From Mucilaginibacter sp. Bleaf8 (GTDB lineage Bacteria > Bacteroidota > Bacteroidia > Sphingobacteriales > Sphingobacteriaceae): DNA of 64,000 nt. The DNA lies in assembly GCF_018390515.1 (NCBI RefSeq), contig NZ_JAHBBK010000001.1, positions 1,302,001 through 1,366,000 of the forward strand, read 5' to 3'. The first letter of the stretch is position 1; the number at the start of each line of letters is the position of its first letter. Positions 51,832 through 60,219 of the stretch are shown here, one piece after another. Both the position numbers and the translations under genes were made by a program. The notes below the pieces were generated by a model. The model was not told the DNA's origin. It saw only the letters and a program-made list of their open reading frames with translations, and did not search any database.

Positions 51832-52560
51832 TTACTGCTTAGTGAATTGCCATGTTAGTTCCTGCACTTCAGCAGCTAAAAAGGCTTTTTTAAATTCATC
51901 GTTGGTTTTGAAATGCAGTTGGGTAAGCAAGCGGCTTTCTATCTGCACTTCAAAGGCATCATCCTCAAAAGGCCAGGGTGTAACCGTAAGCGCACCATTG
52001 GCCATTTGCCTTAGCTGATGCTCACTTTTGGCCGGCCCTCTGCTAATGTCAATGCCGCGCTCCTCGGGCTGTACCTTATGCTGGCATAGCAACAGCGACA
52101 AAGCATCGCACCACTCTAACAGGGCATATAACTTATCCGCTTCCTGCTGGTTCAAATTGAGGCCCTTCCGCAAATACTTTTGCAGTTTAGTTTGCCCGGC
52201 CAGGTAAGCTTTAACCTCTTTACTTTCTTTGGCTTCATCCCGGTATAAAAAATCCATGTGCATGGAATGCAGCAAGGCAATGTACCGGCTTTTGGATAGG
52301 GCAAAGTCACCTACTCGCCGGCAATGCTCTGCGTCGAAAGAGCGCATGGCAAAATGCAGCGGTCCGCCTTGGGGTGTCAATAAATCATCGGCTTCCAATT
52401 CAATGCGGGCATCGTCATGTTCGGCTACGGCCAATAAGGTTTCCATCCAGCGTTTGGGGCGTTGCTTTGCGGCCCAATGCAGCATAAACTGCCCTGCCAA
52501 TAAGCCATGCGCCCTTTGCGTAATAATTTCCCATCCCTGTTCTGTGTAATTAACAATCAT
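51832..52560 (-). CDS. DUF3891-family protein
   Basis: 242 residues, the usual length of DUF3891. Typical segments are MIVNYTEQGWEIITQRAHGLLAGQ split over the start, VAEHDDARIELEAD (HD-like His-Asp), CRRVGDFALSKSRYIALLHSMH in part and GALTVTPWPFEDD near the end. The HD-like residues may bind a metal, but no enzyme activity is known. Cytoplasmic. Convergent with the LytTR gene (6 bp gap). A heptamer tandem repeat lies just before its start and may affect expression. Confidence 0.8.
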   Translation of the reverse strand: MIVNYTEQGWEIITQRAHGLLAGQFMLHWAAKQRPKRWMETLLAVAEHDDARIELEADDLLTPQGGPLHFAMRSFDAEHCRRVGDFALSKSRYIALLHSMHMDFLYRDEAKESKEVKAYLAGQTKLQKYLRKGLNLNQQEADKLYALLEWCDALSLLLCQHKVQPEERGIDISRGPAKSEHQLRQMANGALTVTPWPFEDDAFEVQIESRLLTQLHFKTNDEFKKAFLAAEVQELTWQFTKQ

Positions 52561-52572
52561 ACTTCAATGCAT

Positions 52573-52625
<53 letters not shown>

Positions 52626-52670
52626 GAACATACTTTAAGAAGATTGTGTTTTACTTCATCTGTTAAAACA

Positions 52671-52705
52671 AAAAAGCCCCCGTTTACCGGAGGCTTTCTT
52701 GTTTG
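52671..52705. terminator. Intrinsic terminator of Pro/Glu-rich protein gene
   Basis: AAGCCCCCG and CGGAGGCTT form a stem with one mismatch between A and T tracts, directly after the stop codon on the minus strand. Confidence 0.65.
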
Positions 52706-53872
52706 TTACTGAAATCGTTTATGCAACAAGGTGTATAATTTTTGAACCGTTGTGGGCTTACCCTCCCAGTTATTTTTGGTTACATAATTTACCTTCAAAA
52801 AGCGGTCTGCTTCTTCGAATGTCTTGCAGCGGTTAACCAACTCAATGGCCTCACTGTAGGCCAGACTATAGCCATTAAACAGGTCTTTCACAAACAACAG
52901 CTTATCATTTAAACTGATAGCAGATTTCAGATCTGTTATAGGCTGACCGTGCAAAGCGCTTGCCGTATTGTTGCCTTGTAACTGGGCCGACAGGCGCTGG
53001 TTAAGGGTCAGCACAGGCTCTTCGGCAGCCGGCTGCGGGTGGGATTGCGTAAACAGGTTGGGCACAACAGGTTGTTCAGCAACCGGCGTTGGCTGTGACG
53101 CTACCGGCTCGGGCTTAAACGGCTCGGGTTGCAAAGCTTCTTCCTTGACAGGTGCGGGCTCCGGTGCTTCTACAACAGGCTCCGGTGCTACAAAAGTAGG
53201 CTCAGCTTTTGGTTCCTCTGCCGGCATATAAACAGGCGGCACAGGTTCGGCTATGCTGGTCTCTTCGCTGTGGCTGCTGATGCTAAAATCATGACGGGAA
53301 GAACTTACTTCCGGCTCCTGACGGGTGAAAGAGTAAAAGTCTTGCTGAACCGGCTCAATGCTTACCTGTGGCTCCGGCGATGGTTCAACTACCGTTTCGG
53401 CCACCTGTGTTATAATGGGTTCTTCTTGTATTATTGCTGTAGGCTCGGGTTCTGGTTCTATGTCAACAACAGGCGCCAGCTCTTCTTCTTTTACGCTTAC
53501 AGGTTCGGCAGGTATTTCTACCGGGTCGTACACTACGTCACTTTCGGCCAGTTGTGGCAATGGCGCAGCAAAAGATTCGGCTATATCTTCATCAACAGGT
53601 AAGTTATCATGATGGTGTATTACCCGTTCGGCAGCAGGCTCGTGTTGCATTGGCGGCGCATCAAACAAGGACACCGGTTTGGCAGCCGCTGCAACCGGCT
53701 GGCTAAGTTTTCTTAATATCTCGGTATGTTCGGTTAAAAAGTGTGCATTAGCTGCAAACAGCTCCAGTTCCAGGTCATTAAAAGCCGGCTCCTGCGATTG
53801 CAGGTAATCGTATTGCTCGTTCAATTCTTTTAGAATAGTCCCTATCTTCTTAAATATTTCCTGTTGTTTCAT
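52706..53872 (-). CDS. Pro/Glu-rich linker protein with conserved ends, hypothetical
   Basis: 388 residues from ATG 53872 (MKQQEIFKKIGTIL); an in-frame ATG at 53902 is less likely. Three parts: an N-terminal helical domain about 1-65 (LNEQYDYLQSQEPAFNDLELEL in part), a long low-complexity middle about 70-290 rich in Pro, Glu, Val and Ala (many EPx and PEP/EPEP repeats), and a conserved C-terminal helical domain about 300-388 (ITDLKSAISLNDKLLFVKDLF in part, NNWEGKPTTVQKLYTLLHKRF). No signal or membrane span. Such a layout suits a cytoplasmic scaffold, for example in cell division or at a pole. Bacteroidota-restricted as far as I recognise it. Confidence 0.75.
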   Translation of the reverse strand: MKQQEIFKKIGTILKELNEQYDYLQSQEPAFNDLELELFAANAHFLTEHTEILRKLSQPVAAAAKPVSLFDAPPMQHEPAAERVIHHHDNLPVDEDIAESFAAPLPQLAESDVVYDPVEIPAEPVSVKEEELAPVVDIEPEPEPTAIIQEEPIITQVAETVVEPSPEPQVSIEPVQQDFYSFTRQEPEVSSSRHDFSISSHSEETSIAEPVPPVYMPAEEPKAEPTFVAPEPVVEAPEPAPVKEEALQPEPFKPEPVASQPTPVAEQPVVPNLFTQSHPQPAAEEPVLTLNQRLSAQLQGNNTASALHGQPITDLKSAISLNDKLLFVKDLFNGYSLAYSEAIELVNRCKTFEEADRFLKVNYVTKNNWEGKPTTVQKLYTLLHKRFQ

Positions 53873-53947
53873 AATCCTGATGTTGAAAACGTGCCTATCC
53901 AAAAGTAAGATATAATTCTGATATTAGCCCGCTGTAAAGTTTTTGGA

Positions 53948-54523
53948 ATGCTGTTTAGTGAAGATGTATTTAAAAGGCGAAGTGAGCACGGCGGGAGTAT
54001 TGAAGTAATATGCGGCTCTATGTTTTCGGGTAAAACCGAAGAACTGATTCGCCGTTTGCGCCGTGCCCAGATAGCACGTTTGGAGGTTGAAATTTTTAAA
54101 CCTAAAACCGATACCCGTTATGATGAAACGGCGGTTGTATCGCATAACCAAACCAGCATTCCATCCACCCCTGTCGAAAACGCATCGTCAATATTACTAT
54201 TAGGCAGCCATGTACAGGTTGTAGGTATTGACGAAGCCCAGTTTTTTGACGATGAACTTCCGCATGTTTGCAACGCTTTAGCCAATAAGGGCGTACGCGT
54301 TATTGTTGCCGGCCTGGATATGGATTACAAAGGGCAGCCATTCGGCCCAATGCCTGCCATCATAGCCATGGCCGAGTCGGTAACCAAGGTGCATGCCGTA
54401 TGCGTAAAGTGCGGTAACCCGGCGTTGTACTCGTACCGCCTCGTGCCCGATAACAGCCGCATACTGCTGGGCGAAAAAGAAAGCTACGAGCCACGTTGCC
54501 GCGCCTGCTACCAACTGCCTTAA
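53948..54523 (+). CDS. tdk: Thymidine kinase (type II)
   Basis: 191 residues, the usual length. P-loop GSMFSGKT (23-30), lasso and Walker B region GIDEAQFF (93-100), [14 protein letters not shown] and the structural zinc Cys residues 152, 155, 184, 187 (CVKC, CRAC). Reaction: ATP-dependent phosphorylation of thymidine to dTMP in salvage. No genes of the same pathway lie next to it; it is divergent from the Pro/Glu-rich protein gene. Confidence 0.96.
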   Translation: MLFSEDVFKRRSEHGGSIEVICGSMFSGKTEELIRRLRRAQIARLEVEIFKPKTDTRYDETAVVSHNQTSIPSTPVENASSILLLGSHVQVVGIDEAQFFDDELPHVCNALANKGVRVIVAGLDMDYKGQPFGPMPAIIAMAESVTKVHAVCVKCGNPALYSYRLVPDNSRILLGEKESYEPRCRACYQLP

Positions 54524-54591
54524 ATTATTTGCTGCCAATACAACAATTACGCTTTAAGTTAGGTTATTAAATATACTAACCAGCTTGAATT

Positions 54592-54882
54592 ATGAGTGTG
54601 AAGTTGATTGCAATGATGCATTGTAATACAGATGCAGAAGAGACATTTGAGCAGGAGTTGAAAAAACTGGTTGATACCTCCTTACAGGAAGACGGCTGTT
54701 TGAAGTATGAAGTATACCAATACAACAACGAACGCTGCCGCTACCTGATTATTGAGGAATGGCAGGATGAAGAAACGCTGAGCAAGCACCAGGCAAGTGT
54801 GCCATACAAACACTTTGTACGCATATCGCCAGTGTTACTGGCCCGGCCGGCCAAGATCAAAACGCTGGAACGGCTGGTTTAA
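54592..54882 (+). CDS. ABM-domain monooxygenase (YgiN-like)
   Basis: 96 residues forming one antibiotic-biosynthesis-monooxygenase (ABM) fold: KLIAMMHCNTDAEETFEQEL at the start, GCLKYEVYQYNNERC, LIIEEWQDEETLSKHQAS and a final strand. YgiN-type proteins oxidise quinols or reactive aromatic compounds without cofactor and work as dimers; the substrate here is unknown. It follows thymidine kinase by 68 bp and precedes a long hairpin at 54950. Confidence 0.85.
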   Translation: MSVKLIAMMHCNTDAEETFEQELKKLVDTSLQEDGCLKYEVYQYNNERCRYLIIEEWQDEETLSKHQASVPYKHFVRISPVLLARPAKIKTLERLV

Positions 54883-54949
54883 CGGAAATGCCTTAAGGAC
54901 ATAATTAATTTTTATCCTCCAAAAACAACCAACTCCTTTTTTGTATTAT

Positions 54950-55004
54950 TAGTACAGGCAGGTTATGAAGTAGTGAGTTATTTCTTCGTAACCTGCCTGT
55001 ACTA
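54950..55004. terminator. Long imperfect hairpin upstream of lone receiver gene
   Basis: Arms 54950-54970 and 54984-55004 (21 bp, one T-G pair) with a 13-nt loop. It may terminate the ABM gene, but has only a weak T-run and ends 31 bp before the next start, so could also act on that gene's mRNA. Confidence 0.6.
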
Positions 55005-55034
55005 ATTTAGCAGATACAAAACCCGGTAATAGCC

Positions 55035-55403
55035 ATGCCTAAAAAGGTTCTACTCATTGAAGATGACAAAGACATCAGAGACTCGATCGTTTTTGCCCTG
55101 CAACAGCAAAATTTTGAAGTGATTGCATCTGAAGATGCCAGGATACTTAAGCAGTTGCAAGAAATTAATCCCGACCTGATTTTACTGGACAACTGGCTAT
55201 CGGACTGGAAAAGCGATGCCAACGGACAGCAATTAAGTAAAGAGATCAAAACTAACCCGGCCACCAGCCATATCCCGGTGGTTATGTTATCGGCAGTAAG
55301 CAATATTAAAGAAGTGACGGAGCAAGGCCAGGCAGATGGGTATTTGAAAAAGCCTTTTGAACTGGATGCGCTGCTGGAAATCGTCAAGAAGTTTACCGCA
55401 TAA
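55035..55403 (+). CDS. Stand-alone receiver-domain response regulator
   Basis: 122 residues forming one CheY-like receiver: LLIEDDKDIRDS (normal acidic pair), phosphoacceptor Asp in LILLDNWLSDW, Ser in VMLSAVSN and Lys in LKKPFELD. No output domain. It resembles the lone receiver at 34628 in architecture and in the LDxW context of the phosphoacceptor, but it is a separate gene. No cognate kinase is adjacent. A phosphorelay or direct protein-interaction role is inferred. Confidence 0.85.
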   Translation: MPKKVLLIEDDKDIRDSIVFALQQQNFEVIASEDARILKQLQEINPDLILLDNWLSDWKSDANGQQLSKEIKTNPATSHIPVVMLSAVSNIKEVTEQGQADGYLKKPFELDALLEIVKKFTA

Positions 55404-55423
55404 TTTAAGTTAGGAATTTATAT

Positions 55424-55464
55424 AAACACCAAAGCCTTTGGAGTTACCAAAGGCTTTGGTGTTT
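55424..55464. terminator. Bidirectional intrinsic terminator
   Basis: AAACACCAAAGCCTTTGG and its complement around loop AGTTA, between the receiver gene and the convergent hydrophilic gene. Confidence 0.85.
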
Positions 55465-55477
55465 TAACAGTTGTTGA

Positions 55478-55729
55478 TTACTGTTTAATGTTAGGGCCAT
55501 CCTGCTCATCCTTATTTTCGCTGCCTACTTTTCCACCGGCGGTATCACCGCTATCCAGGTTCAGTTCATAGGAAGGAGTAGACGCATCATAAGCCTGCTG
55601 CAACGGATCCATCTCGAAGGTTTTTTCAACCTCAGCGCTGCTACGGCCGTTTTCTTCCTGGTTATTTTCGGTACCTGCCTGTTCGTGACCGGCAGTTTTT
55701 AATGGTTCTCTATTTTCTTCTGATGCCAT
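55478..55729 (-). CDS. Small hydrophilic protein, hypothetical
   Basis: 83 residues, strongly polar and Glu/Asn/Gln-rich (ENREPLKTAGHEQAGTEN at the start, GGKVGSENKDEQDGPNIKQ near the end), with a short helix-like middle (EVEKTFEMDPLQQAYDAS). No hydrophobic core. It is convergent with the receiver gene across a shared terminator. The composition resembles the small proteins flanking the baeRF gene, though not by clear alignment. Probably disordered; function unknown. Confidence 0.6.
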   Translation of the reverse strand: MASEENREPLKTAGHEQAGTENNQEENGRSSAEVEKTFEMDPLQQAYDASTPSYELNLDSGDTAGGKVGSENKDEQDGPNIKQ

Positions 55730-55812
55730 AATTCAAATCTTTTGTTATTATTAAAAGGCCATAGCATCAGGTATTGTTTTATTAAAGTTTTATATTGGCG
55801 ATAACAAGGCTA

Positions 55813-57039
55813 TTAATGAAATGCGGCGGCGCTGCCACCTTCGGCCATTGTAGTTACTTTGATATTGCTACGGCCAATAAAGTAAACCACAAATGAAAGC
55901 ACTGCCGCAGCTGCCATAATGCCCGCCAGCGGAATAACCGTAGGCGAATCGAACATACCTACCCCTACCGAAGCCAGGGCACCTATACCCAGTTGCACTG
56001 CGCCCATCAATGCAGAGGCAGTGCCTGCGTTATGTTCAAACGGCGCAATAGACATAGCCGATGCGTTTGGATTTATAAGTCCGATACAACACAATAGCAA
56101 AAAGAGCATTACCAATGTACCAGCTAAGCCCAGCAAGTGGTAATAGGCACCTAATAAAAACAGTACGCCAAACACCGCTTGTGCAATCAAAACTACAGGT
56201 ACAATTTGCTTACTGCTGTAACGTTTCAGCAACAAGCTGTTCACCTGGCTTGAGCCGATAAAGCCTACCGACAGGCCGGCAAATATCCATCCATAGGCTT
56301 TTTCGCTAACGTTATATATTTTCATAAACACCAGTGGTGAGCCTGCTACATAAGCAAACAACCCCGCAAAAGCAATTGCCCCGGTAAACGCATAAGTATA
56401 AAACTGCGGATTTTTAAGCACTACCCAAAAGCCGTTAAGTATGGGCCGCGGTTTTAATGATAATTCCCGGTTGGGCACATAGCGGTCGGGCAGAAAAAAT
56501 ATAACGGCTAATAATATCAGAACGGCAATAATTGCCAGTATCAAAAATATAGCATGCCATCCCCAGGCCGAGGTAACATAGCCCCCCACAGTAGGTGCCA
56601 CCATAGGCGAAGCACCTACCACCAGCATCAGCAGCGCAAACACCTTGGCATTTTCCTCAATCGGAAACAAATCGCGCACCATGGCCACCGCGGCTACAGC
56701 TGCTGCACAGCTACCAATGGCTTGTATAAAGCGTAAAGCAATTAATGAATTTACACTTGCAGCCATCATACAGCCAAACGATGCCAGCAGGTAAATCACC
56801 AGCCCTACATACAAAGGCTTTTTGCGCCCAAATTTATCCAACAAAGGACCGTAGAGCAACTGGCCGGCTGATATGCCTACAAAATAGCTGGACAATGACC
56901 AGGCAACCCGCTCAATGGTGGTATGCAGATCATCCGCTATGGCCGGAAAGCTGGGCAGATACATATCTATAGAGAACGGCCCCAGAGCTGTTAATGATCC
57001 TAAAATGAGAATGAGAAAAAAATGCTGACGCTTAGTCAT
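55813..57039 (-). CDS. Bcr/CflA-family MFS drug exporter
   Basis: 408 residues with 12 predicted membrane spans. The MFS motif A loop GPLLDKFGRKKPLYVG and the Bcr/CflA-type start ALGPFSIDMYLPSFPAIADDL, IGSCAAAVAAVAMVRDLF and LIALRFIQAIGSC are visible. Family function: proton-driven export of drugs (bicyclomycin, chloramphenicol) or metabolites. No regulator gene is adjacent. Substrate unknown. Confidence 0.93.
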   Translation of the reverse strand: MTKRQHFFLILILGSLTALGPFSIDMYLPSFPAIADDLHTTIERVAWSLSSYFVGISAGQLLYGPLLDKFGRKKPLYVGLVIYLLASFGCMMAASVNSLIALRFIQAIGSCAAAVAAVAMVRDLFPIEENAKVFALLMLVVGASPMVAPTVGGYVTSAWGWHAIFLILAIIAVLILLAVIFFLPDRYVPNRELSLKPRPILNGFWVVLKNPQFYTYAFTGAIAFAGLFAYVAGSPLVFMKIYNVSEKAYGWIFAGLSVGFIGSSQVNSLLLKRYSSKQIVPVVLIAQAVFGVLFLLGAYYHLLGLAGTLVMLFLLLCCIGLINPNASAMSIAPFEHNAGTASALMGAVQLGIGALASVGVGMFDSPTVIPLAGIMAAAAVLSFVVYFIGRSNIKVTTMAEGGSAAAFH

Positions 57040-57363
57040 AGGTAGAAATTTTGAGGTGGCAAAAATACAGCAGCCGGTTTATTAATAAGCAAATATTCGG
57101 CAATCAAATGTTTATGTGATTTTAGAATGATAATCCTGTAACCTGACCTGATGGAAATCCTAATCAGATTGTGACATTAAAAGGCACACAAACACTACTA
57201 AGTTTATATACTATGTATATATTTGTATTAAACTTAATAATACCATTGAATTGACCAGGGTATGCTGCCTTTATTTAAGTGTATTAAGAAAGTAAACGTT
57301 AATTAAGCTACTGCCGGGTTGATATGGCAATAGCTTTTTATTCAGTATTTAAAGAACCGACAC
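57040..57363. promoter_or_regulatory. Leader region of sulfite/nitrite reductase operon
   Basis: AT-rich 324-bp region. A -7 box TATATTTG lies at 57218-57225. The expected transcript leader then holds an intrinsic-terminator-like hairpin at 57305-57339. CTGAT/ATCAG near 57148-57167 forms a minor inverted repeat. No gene, and no riboswitch family I can name. Confidence 0.5.
57305..57339 (+). terminator. Terminator-like hairpin in reductase leader (possible attenuator)
   Basis: AAGCTACTGCC pairs with GGCAATAGCTT (10 of 11 pairs) and runs into TTTTT, 25 bp before the ATG. Its place between the promoter and the gene suggests attenuation. Confidence 0.5.
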
Positions 57364-59454
57364 ATGCAAAGTTTCAGAACCGAACTGGAAAACCCGGTGG
57401 TAGAAAAGGATATCATTGATCTGGAAAAGAAGATCAGGGCTTTCCGCGAGGGTAAGATACATGATGAGAAATTCAGGAGCCTGCGTTTGGCGCGCGGCGT
57501 TTATGGTCAACGCCAGCCGGGCGTACAGATGGTGCGCATTAAACTGCCGTTTGGTAAGGTTACCTTTAAGCAATTACTGCGCATAGCGGATATTGCCGAC
57601 GAGTACGGTAGCGGTAACCTACACCTGACCACCCGCCAGGATATACAGATACACTACGTAAGCTTAGACCGCACGCCCGAACTGTGGGCCAAGTTGGAAC
57701 AGGATGATATTACCCTGCGCGAAGCATGTGGCAACACCGTACGCAACGTTACCTCATCACCTACGGCAGGCATCGATCCGCAGGAGCCTTTTGATGTATC
57801 GCCTTATGCACAGGCAACGTTCGAGTACTTTTTGCGTAACCCCATTTGTCAGGAAATGGGCCGTAAGTTCAAAATAGCATTTTCATCGAGCGATGCGGAT
57901 ACGGCCTTCAGTTATATTCATGATATTGGTTTGATACCTAAACTGCGTAATGGCAACGAGCGGGGCTTTAAAGTATTATTGGCCGGCGGCTTGGGTGCAC
58001 AGCCCGCACTGGCACATATTGTACACGAGTTTTTACCCGAAGATGAACTGATTCCCTACATCGAAGCCATTATCCGGGTGTTTGATCGCTACGGCGAACG
58101 CAATAACCGGAATAAGGCGCGCTTAAAATTTTTGGTACAAAAGTTAGGATTGGAAGAGGTTTTACGTCTGGCCGAAATTGAAAAAACGGCCAACAAAGTA
58201 AAAACTTATAAAATAAACCGGGATACCGTGCCGGCTCCTGCTGCACCGCAAGCAATCAGTTATCCAGAAGCAACCATAACCAACCAGTTGGCTTACGATG
58301 TTTGGAAAGCAACCAATGTGTTTGCCCAAAAGCAGGAAGGCTTTTATGGCGTGTTTGTAAAAGTGCCTATCGGTGATATACATACACCCGAAGCGCGCAA
58401 ACTGGTAGAAGGCCTAAATGGCTTAGTGGCCGACGAAATACGTATCACACAAAACCAAGGTTTATTATTAAAGTATGTACGGACCGAAGCCTTGCCTGCC
58501 CTGTACAATGTACTGGCATCAGTTAACCTGGCCGAACCTGGTTTTGACAGCGTGGCCGATGTAACCACCTGCCCCGGTACCGATACCTGTAACCTGGGCA
58601 TATCCAACAGCATGACCTTAGCTCGCGTGTTGGAAGAGGTAATTTATACGGAGTACGAAGATTTGGTGTACAACCGGGACATTAAAATCAAAATAAGCGG
58701 TTGCATGAACTCCTGCGGTCAGCATGGTTTGGCGCATATTGGTTTTCATGGCAGCTCTTTAAAGGCCGATAAGCGGGTATTACCATCTGTGCAGGTGTTG
58801 CTTGGCGGCGGCACCGTTGGCGATGGCATAGGCCGCGCGGCCGAAAAGGTGATCAAGGTACCAGCCAAACGTGCTACATACGTATTGCGCTACGTACTGA
58901 ACGATTATCAGGCCAACGCTACAGAAAGTGAAACTTTCCACGCTTACTATGACCGTCAGGGTAAGGACTACTTTTACCAGTTGCTAAAACCACTGGCCGA
59001 TTTAACCTCCCTAACAGACGATGAATTTGTAGACTGGGGACATGAAGAAACCTTTGCTACCGCAATTGGTGTAGGCGAATGTGCCGGTGTAATGATTGAC
59101 CTGGTGGCCACCCTATTGTTTGAGGCCGAAGAAAAACTGGGCTGGGCCAGAGAATCTTACCAGGATGGCCGCTGGGCAGATGCTATTTACCATAGCTACA
59201 ACACTTTTGTTAGCGCGGCTAAAGCATTACTTTTGGATAAAGGTGTAAACAGCAGTACACAAATTGGTGTAATTAAGGAGTTTGATAACCATTATGTAAG
59301 TACGGGGCTGATTAATTTGCCAACCAGTTTTAACGACCGGGTACTGCAAATTAACCAACATGAACCTTCACAGCAATTTGCTGCTGCTTACCTGCAACAG
59401 GCCGAAGAGTTTTTGGCCGAAATGAAAACCAAACGGGAAGCGATTAATGCATGA
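57364..59454 (+). CDS. Siroheme sulfite/nitrite reductase with C-terminal helical domain
   Basis: 696 residues. Two ferredoxin-like half domains and two siroheme-binding domains (about 1-540). Siroheme/[4Fe-4S] ligands are Cys403 and Cys409 (CPGTDTC) and Cys447 and Cys451 (CMNSC); LHLTTRQDIQIHYV and LREACGNTVRNV are family signatures. About 550-690 is an added four-helix HEPN-like domain (AIYHSYNTFVSAAKALLLDKG in part). Reaction: six-electron reduction of sulfite to sulfide or nitrite to ammonia; no flavoprotein partner is visible. The siroheme synthase gene overlaps its end by 4 bp. Sulfite is the likelier substrate given no nitrate genes nearby, but this is inference. Confidence 0.88.
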   Translation: MQSFRTELENPVVEKDIIDLEKKIRAFREGKIHDEKFRSLRLARGVYGQRQPGVQMVRIKLPFGKVTFKQLLRIADIADEYGSGNLHLTTRQDIQIHYVSLDRTPELWAKLEQDDITLREACGNTVRNVTSSPTAGIDPQEPFDVSPYAQATFEYFLRNPICQEMGRKFKIAFSSSDADTAFSYIHDIGLIPKLRNGNERGFKVLLAGGLGAQPALAHIVHEFLPEDELIPYIEAIIRVFDRYGERNNRNKARLKFLVQKLGLEEVLRLAEIEKTANKVKTYKINRDTVPAPAAPQAISYPEATITNQLAYDVWKATNVFAQKQEGFYGVFVKVPIGDIHTPEARKLVEGLNGLVADEIRITQNQGLLLKYVRTEALPALYNVLASVNLAEPGFDSVADVTTCPGTDTCNLGISNSMTLARVLEEVIYTEYEDLVYNRDIKIKISGCMNSCGQHGLAHIGFHGSSLKADKRVLPSVQVLLGGGTVGDGIGRAAEKVIKVPAKRATYVLRYVLNDYQANATESETFHAYYDRQGKDYFYQLLKPLADLTSLTDDEFVDWGHEETFATAIGVGECAGVMIDLVATLLFEAEEKLGWARESYQDGRWADAIYHSYNTFVSAAKALLLDKGVNSSTQIGVIKEFDNHYVSTGLINLPTSFNDRVLQINQHEPSQQFAAAYLQQAEEFLAEMKTKREAINA

Positions 59455-60188
59455 TAGATTCGCAACAAGATACTGATACTGCTTTAAACAGCGAAAAAGA
59501 ACCGGACGGCAACCAGCTGTTTCCGGTTTTTTTGAAACTGAACCAGCTACATACGGTATTGGTAGGTGCTGGTAATGTTGGGCTGGAAAAGCTGACCGCC
59601 TTGCTAAACAACAGCCCGTATGCATCAATCACCATTGTTGCCGATAAGGTATCGTCTGAAGTGAAGCAACTGGCAGCTGACTATCCGCAAATTACCATTC
59701 ATGAAAAGTTTTTTGAAGATGATGATCTGAATGTAGCAGACATTGTTGTGGCCGCTACAGGCGATAATGAGTTGAACGTACGCATCAGGCAAGCTGCACG
59801 CAAACGCAAACTTTTAATTAACGTAGCCGACAAGCCCGATCTTTGTGACTTTTACCTCGGATCTATAGTAAAAAAAGGAGATTTAAAGATAGGTATATCT
59901 ACCAACGGCAAATCACCAACGGTAGCCAAGCGATTAAAAGAGGTGCTAAATACTGCCCTACCCGATGATATCAACACGACGCTACAGCAAATAAGCGCTC
60001 TGCGCAATACGCTGAGTGGCGATTTTGCAAGCAAAGTAAAAGCACTCAACAAGGCAACCGAAGTTTTATCCCCCTCCGGTAAGCTAAGTTTCTACCAAAA
60101 AAATAAGACCAAGCTCATCGCTGCAGGTCTTATCCTTGTTTTATTACTTATTGCTTTTGTAATCTATCAGCAGGCAGTTGCTTGGTGA
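59451..60188 (+). CDS. Precorrin-2 dehydrogenase/sirohydrochlorin ferrochelatase with C-terminal membrane anchor
   Basis: 245 residues. Met8/CysG N-terminal-like: a Rossmann NAD site TVLVGAGNVGLEK, then IVVAATGDNELN, LINVADKPDLCDFYLGSIVKKG in part and ISTNGKSPTVAKRLKE. Reaction: NAD-dependent oxidation of precorrin-2 to sirohydrochlorin, then iron insertion to siroheme. The C-terminus adds a hydrophobic span (LIAAGLILVLLLIAFVIY), which the soluble homologues lack, so the protein is probably anchored to the inner membrane. It overlaps the reductase gene by 4 bp (ATGA), fitting cofactor supply. No CysG methyltransferase half is present. Confidence 0.9.
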   Translation: MIDSQQDTDTALNSEKEPDGNQLFPVFLKLNQLHTVLVGAGNVGLEKLTALLNNSPYASITIVADKVSSEVKQLAADYPQITIHEKFFEDDDLNVADIVVAATGDNELNVRIRQAARKRKLLINVADKPDLCDFYLGSIVKKGDLKIGISTNGKSPTVAKRLKEVLNTALPDDINTTLQQISALRNTLSGDFASKVKALNKATEVLSPSGKLSFYQKNKTKLIAAGLILVLLLIAFVIYQQAVAW

Positions 60189-60219
60189 TAGATTACCTTT
60201 ATTCTTGGCTCTTTATTTC

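Noticed and set aside
53129-53602. 157-codon plus-strand frame rich in Arg, Tyr and Phe
   Set aside because: Antisense shadow of the Pro/Glu-rich coding region; composition follows from the repeats.
57226-57363. Known SAM-type riboswitch
   Set aside because: No match to SAM-I or SAM-II core sequences that I can recognise; only a terminator-like hairpin is supported.
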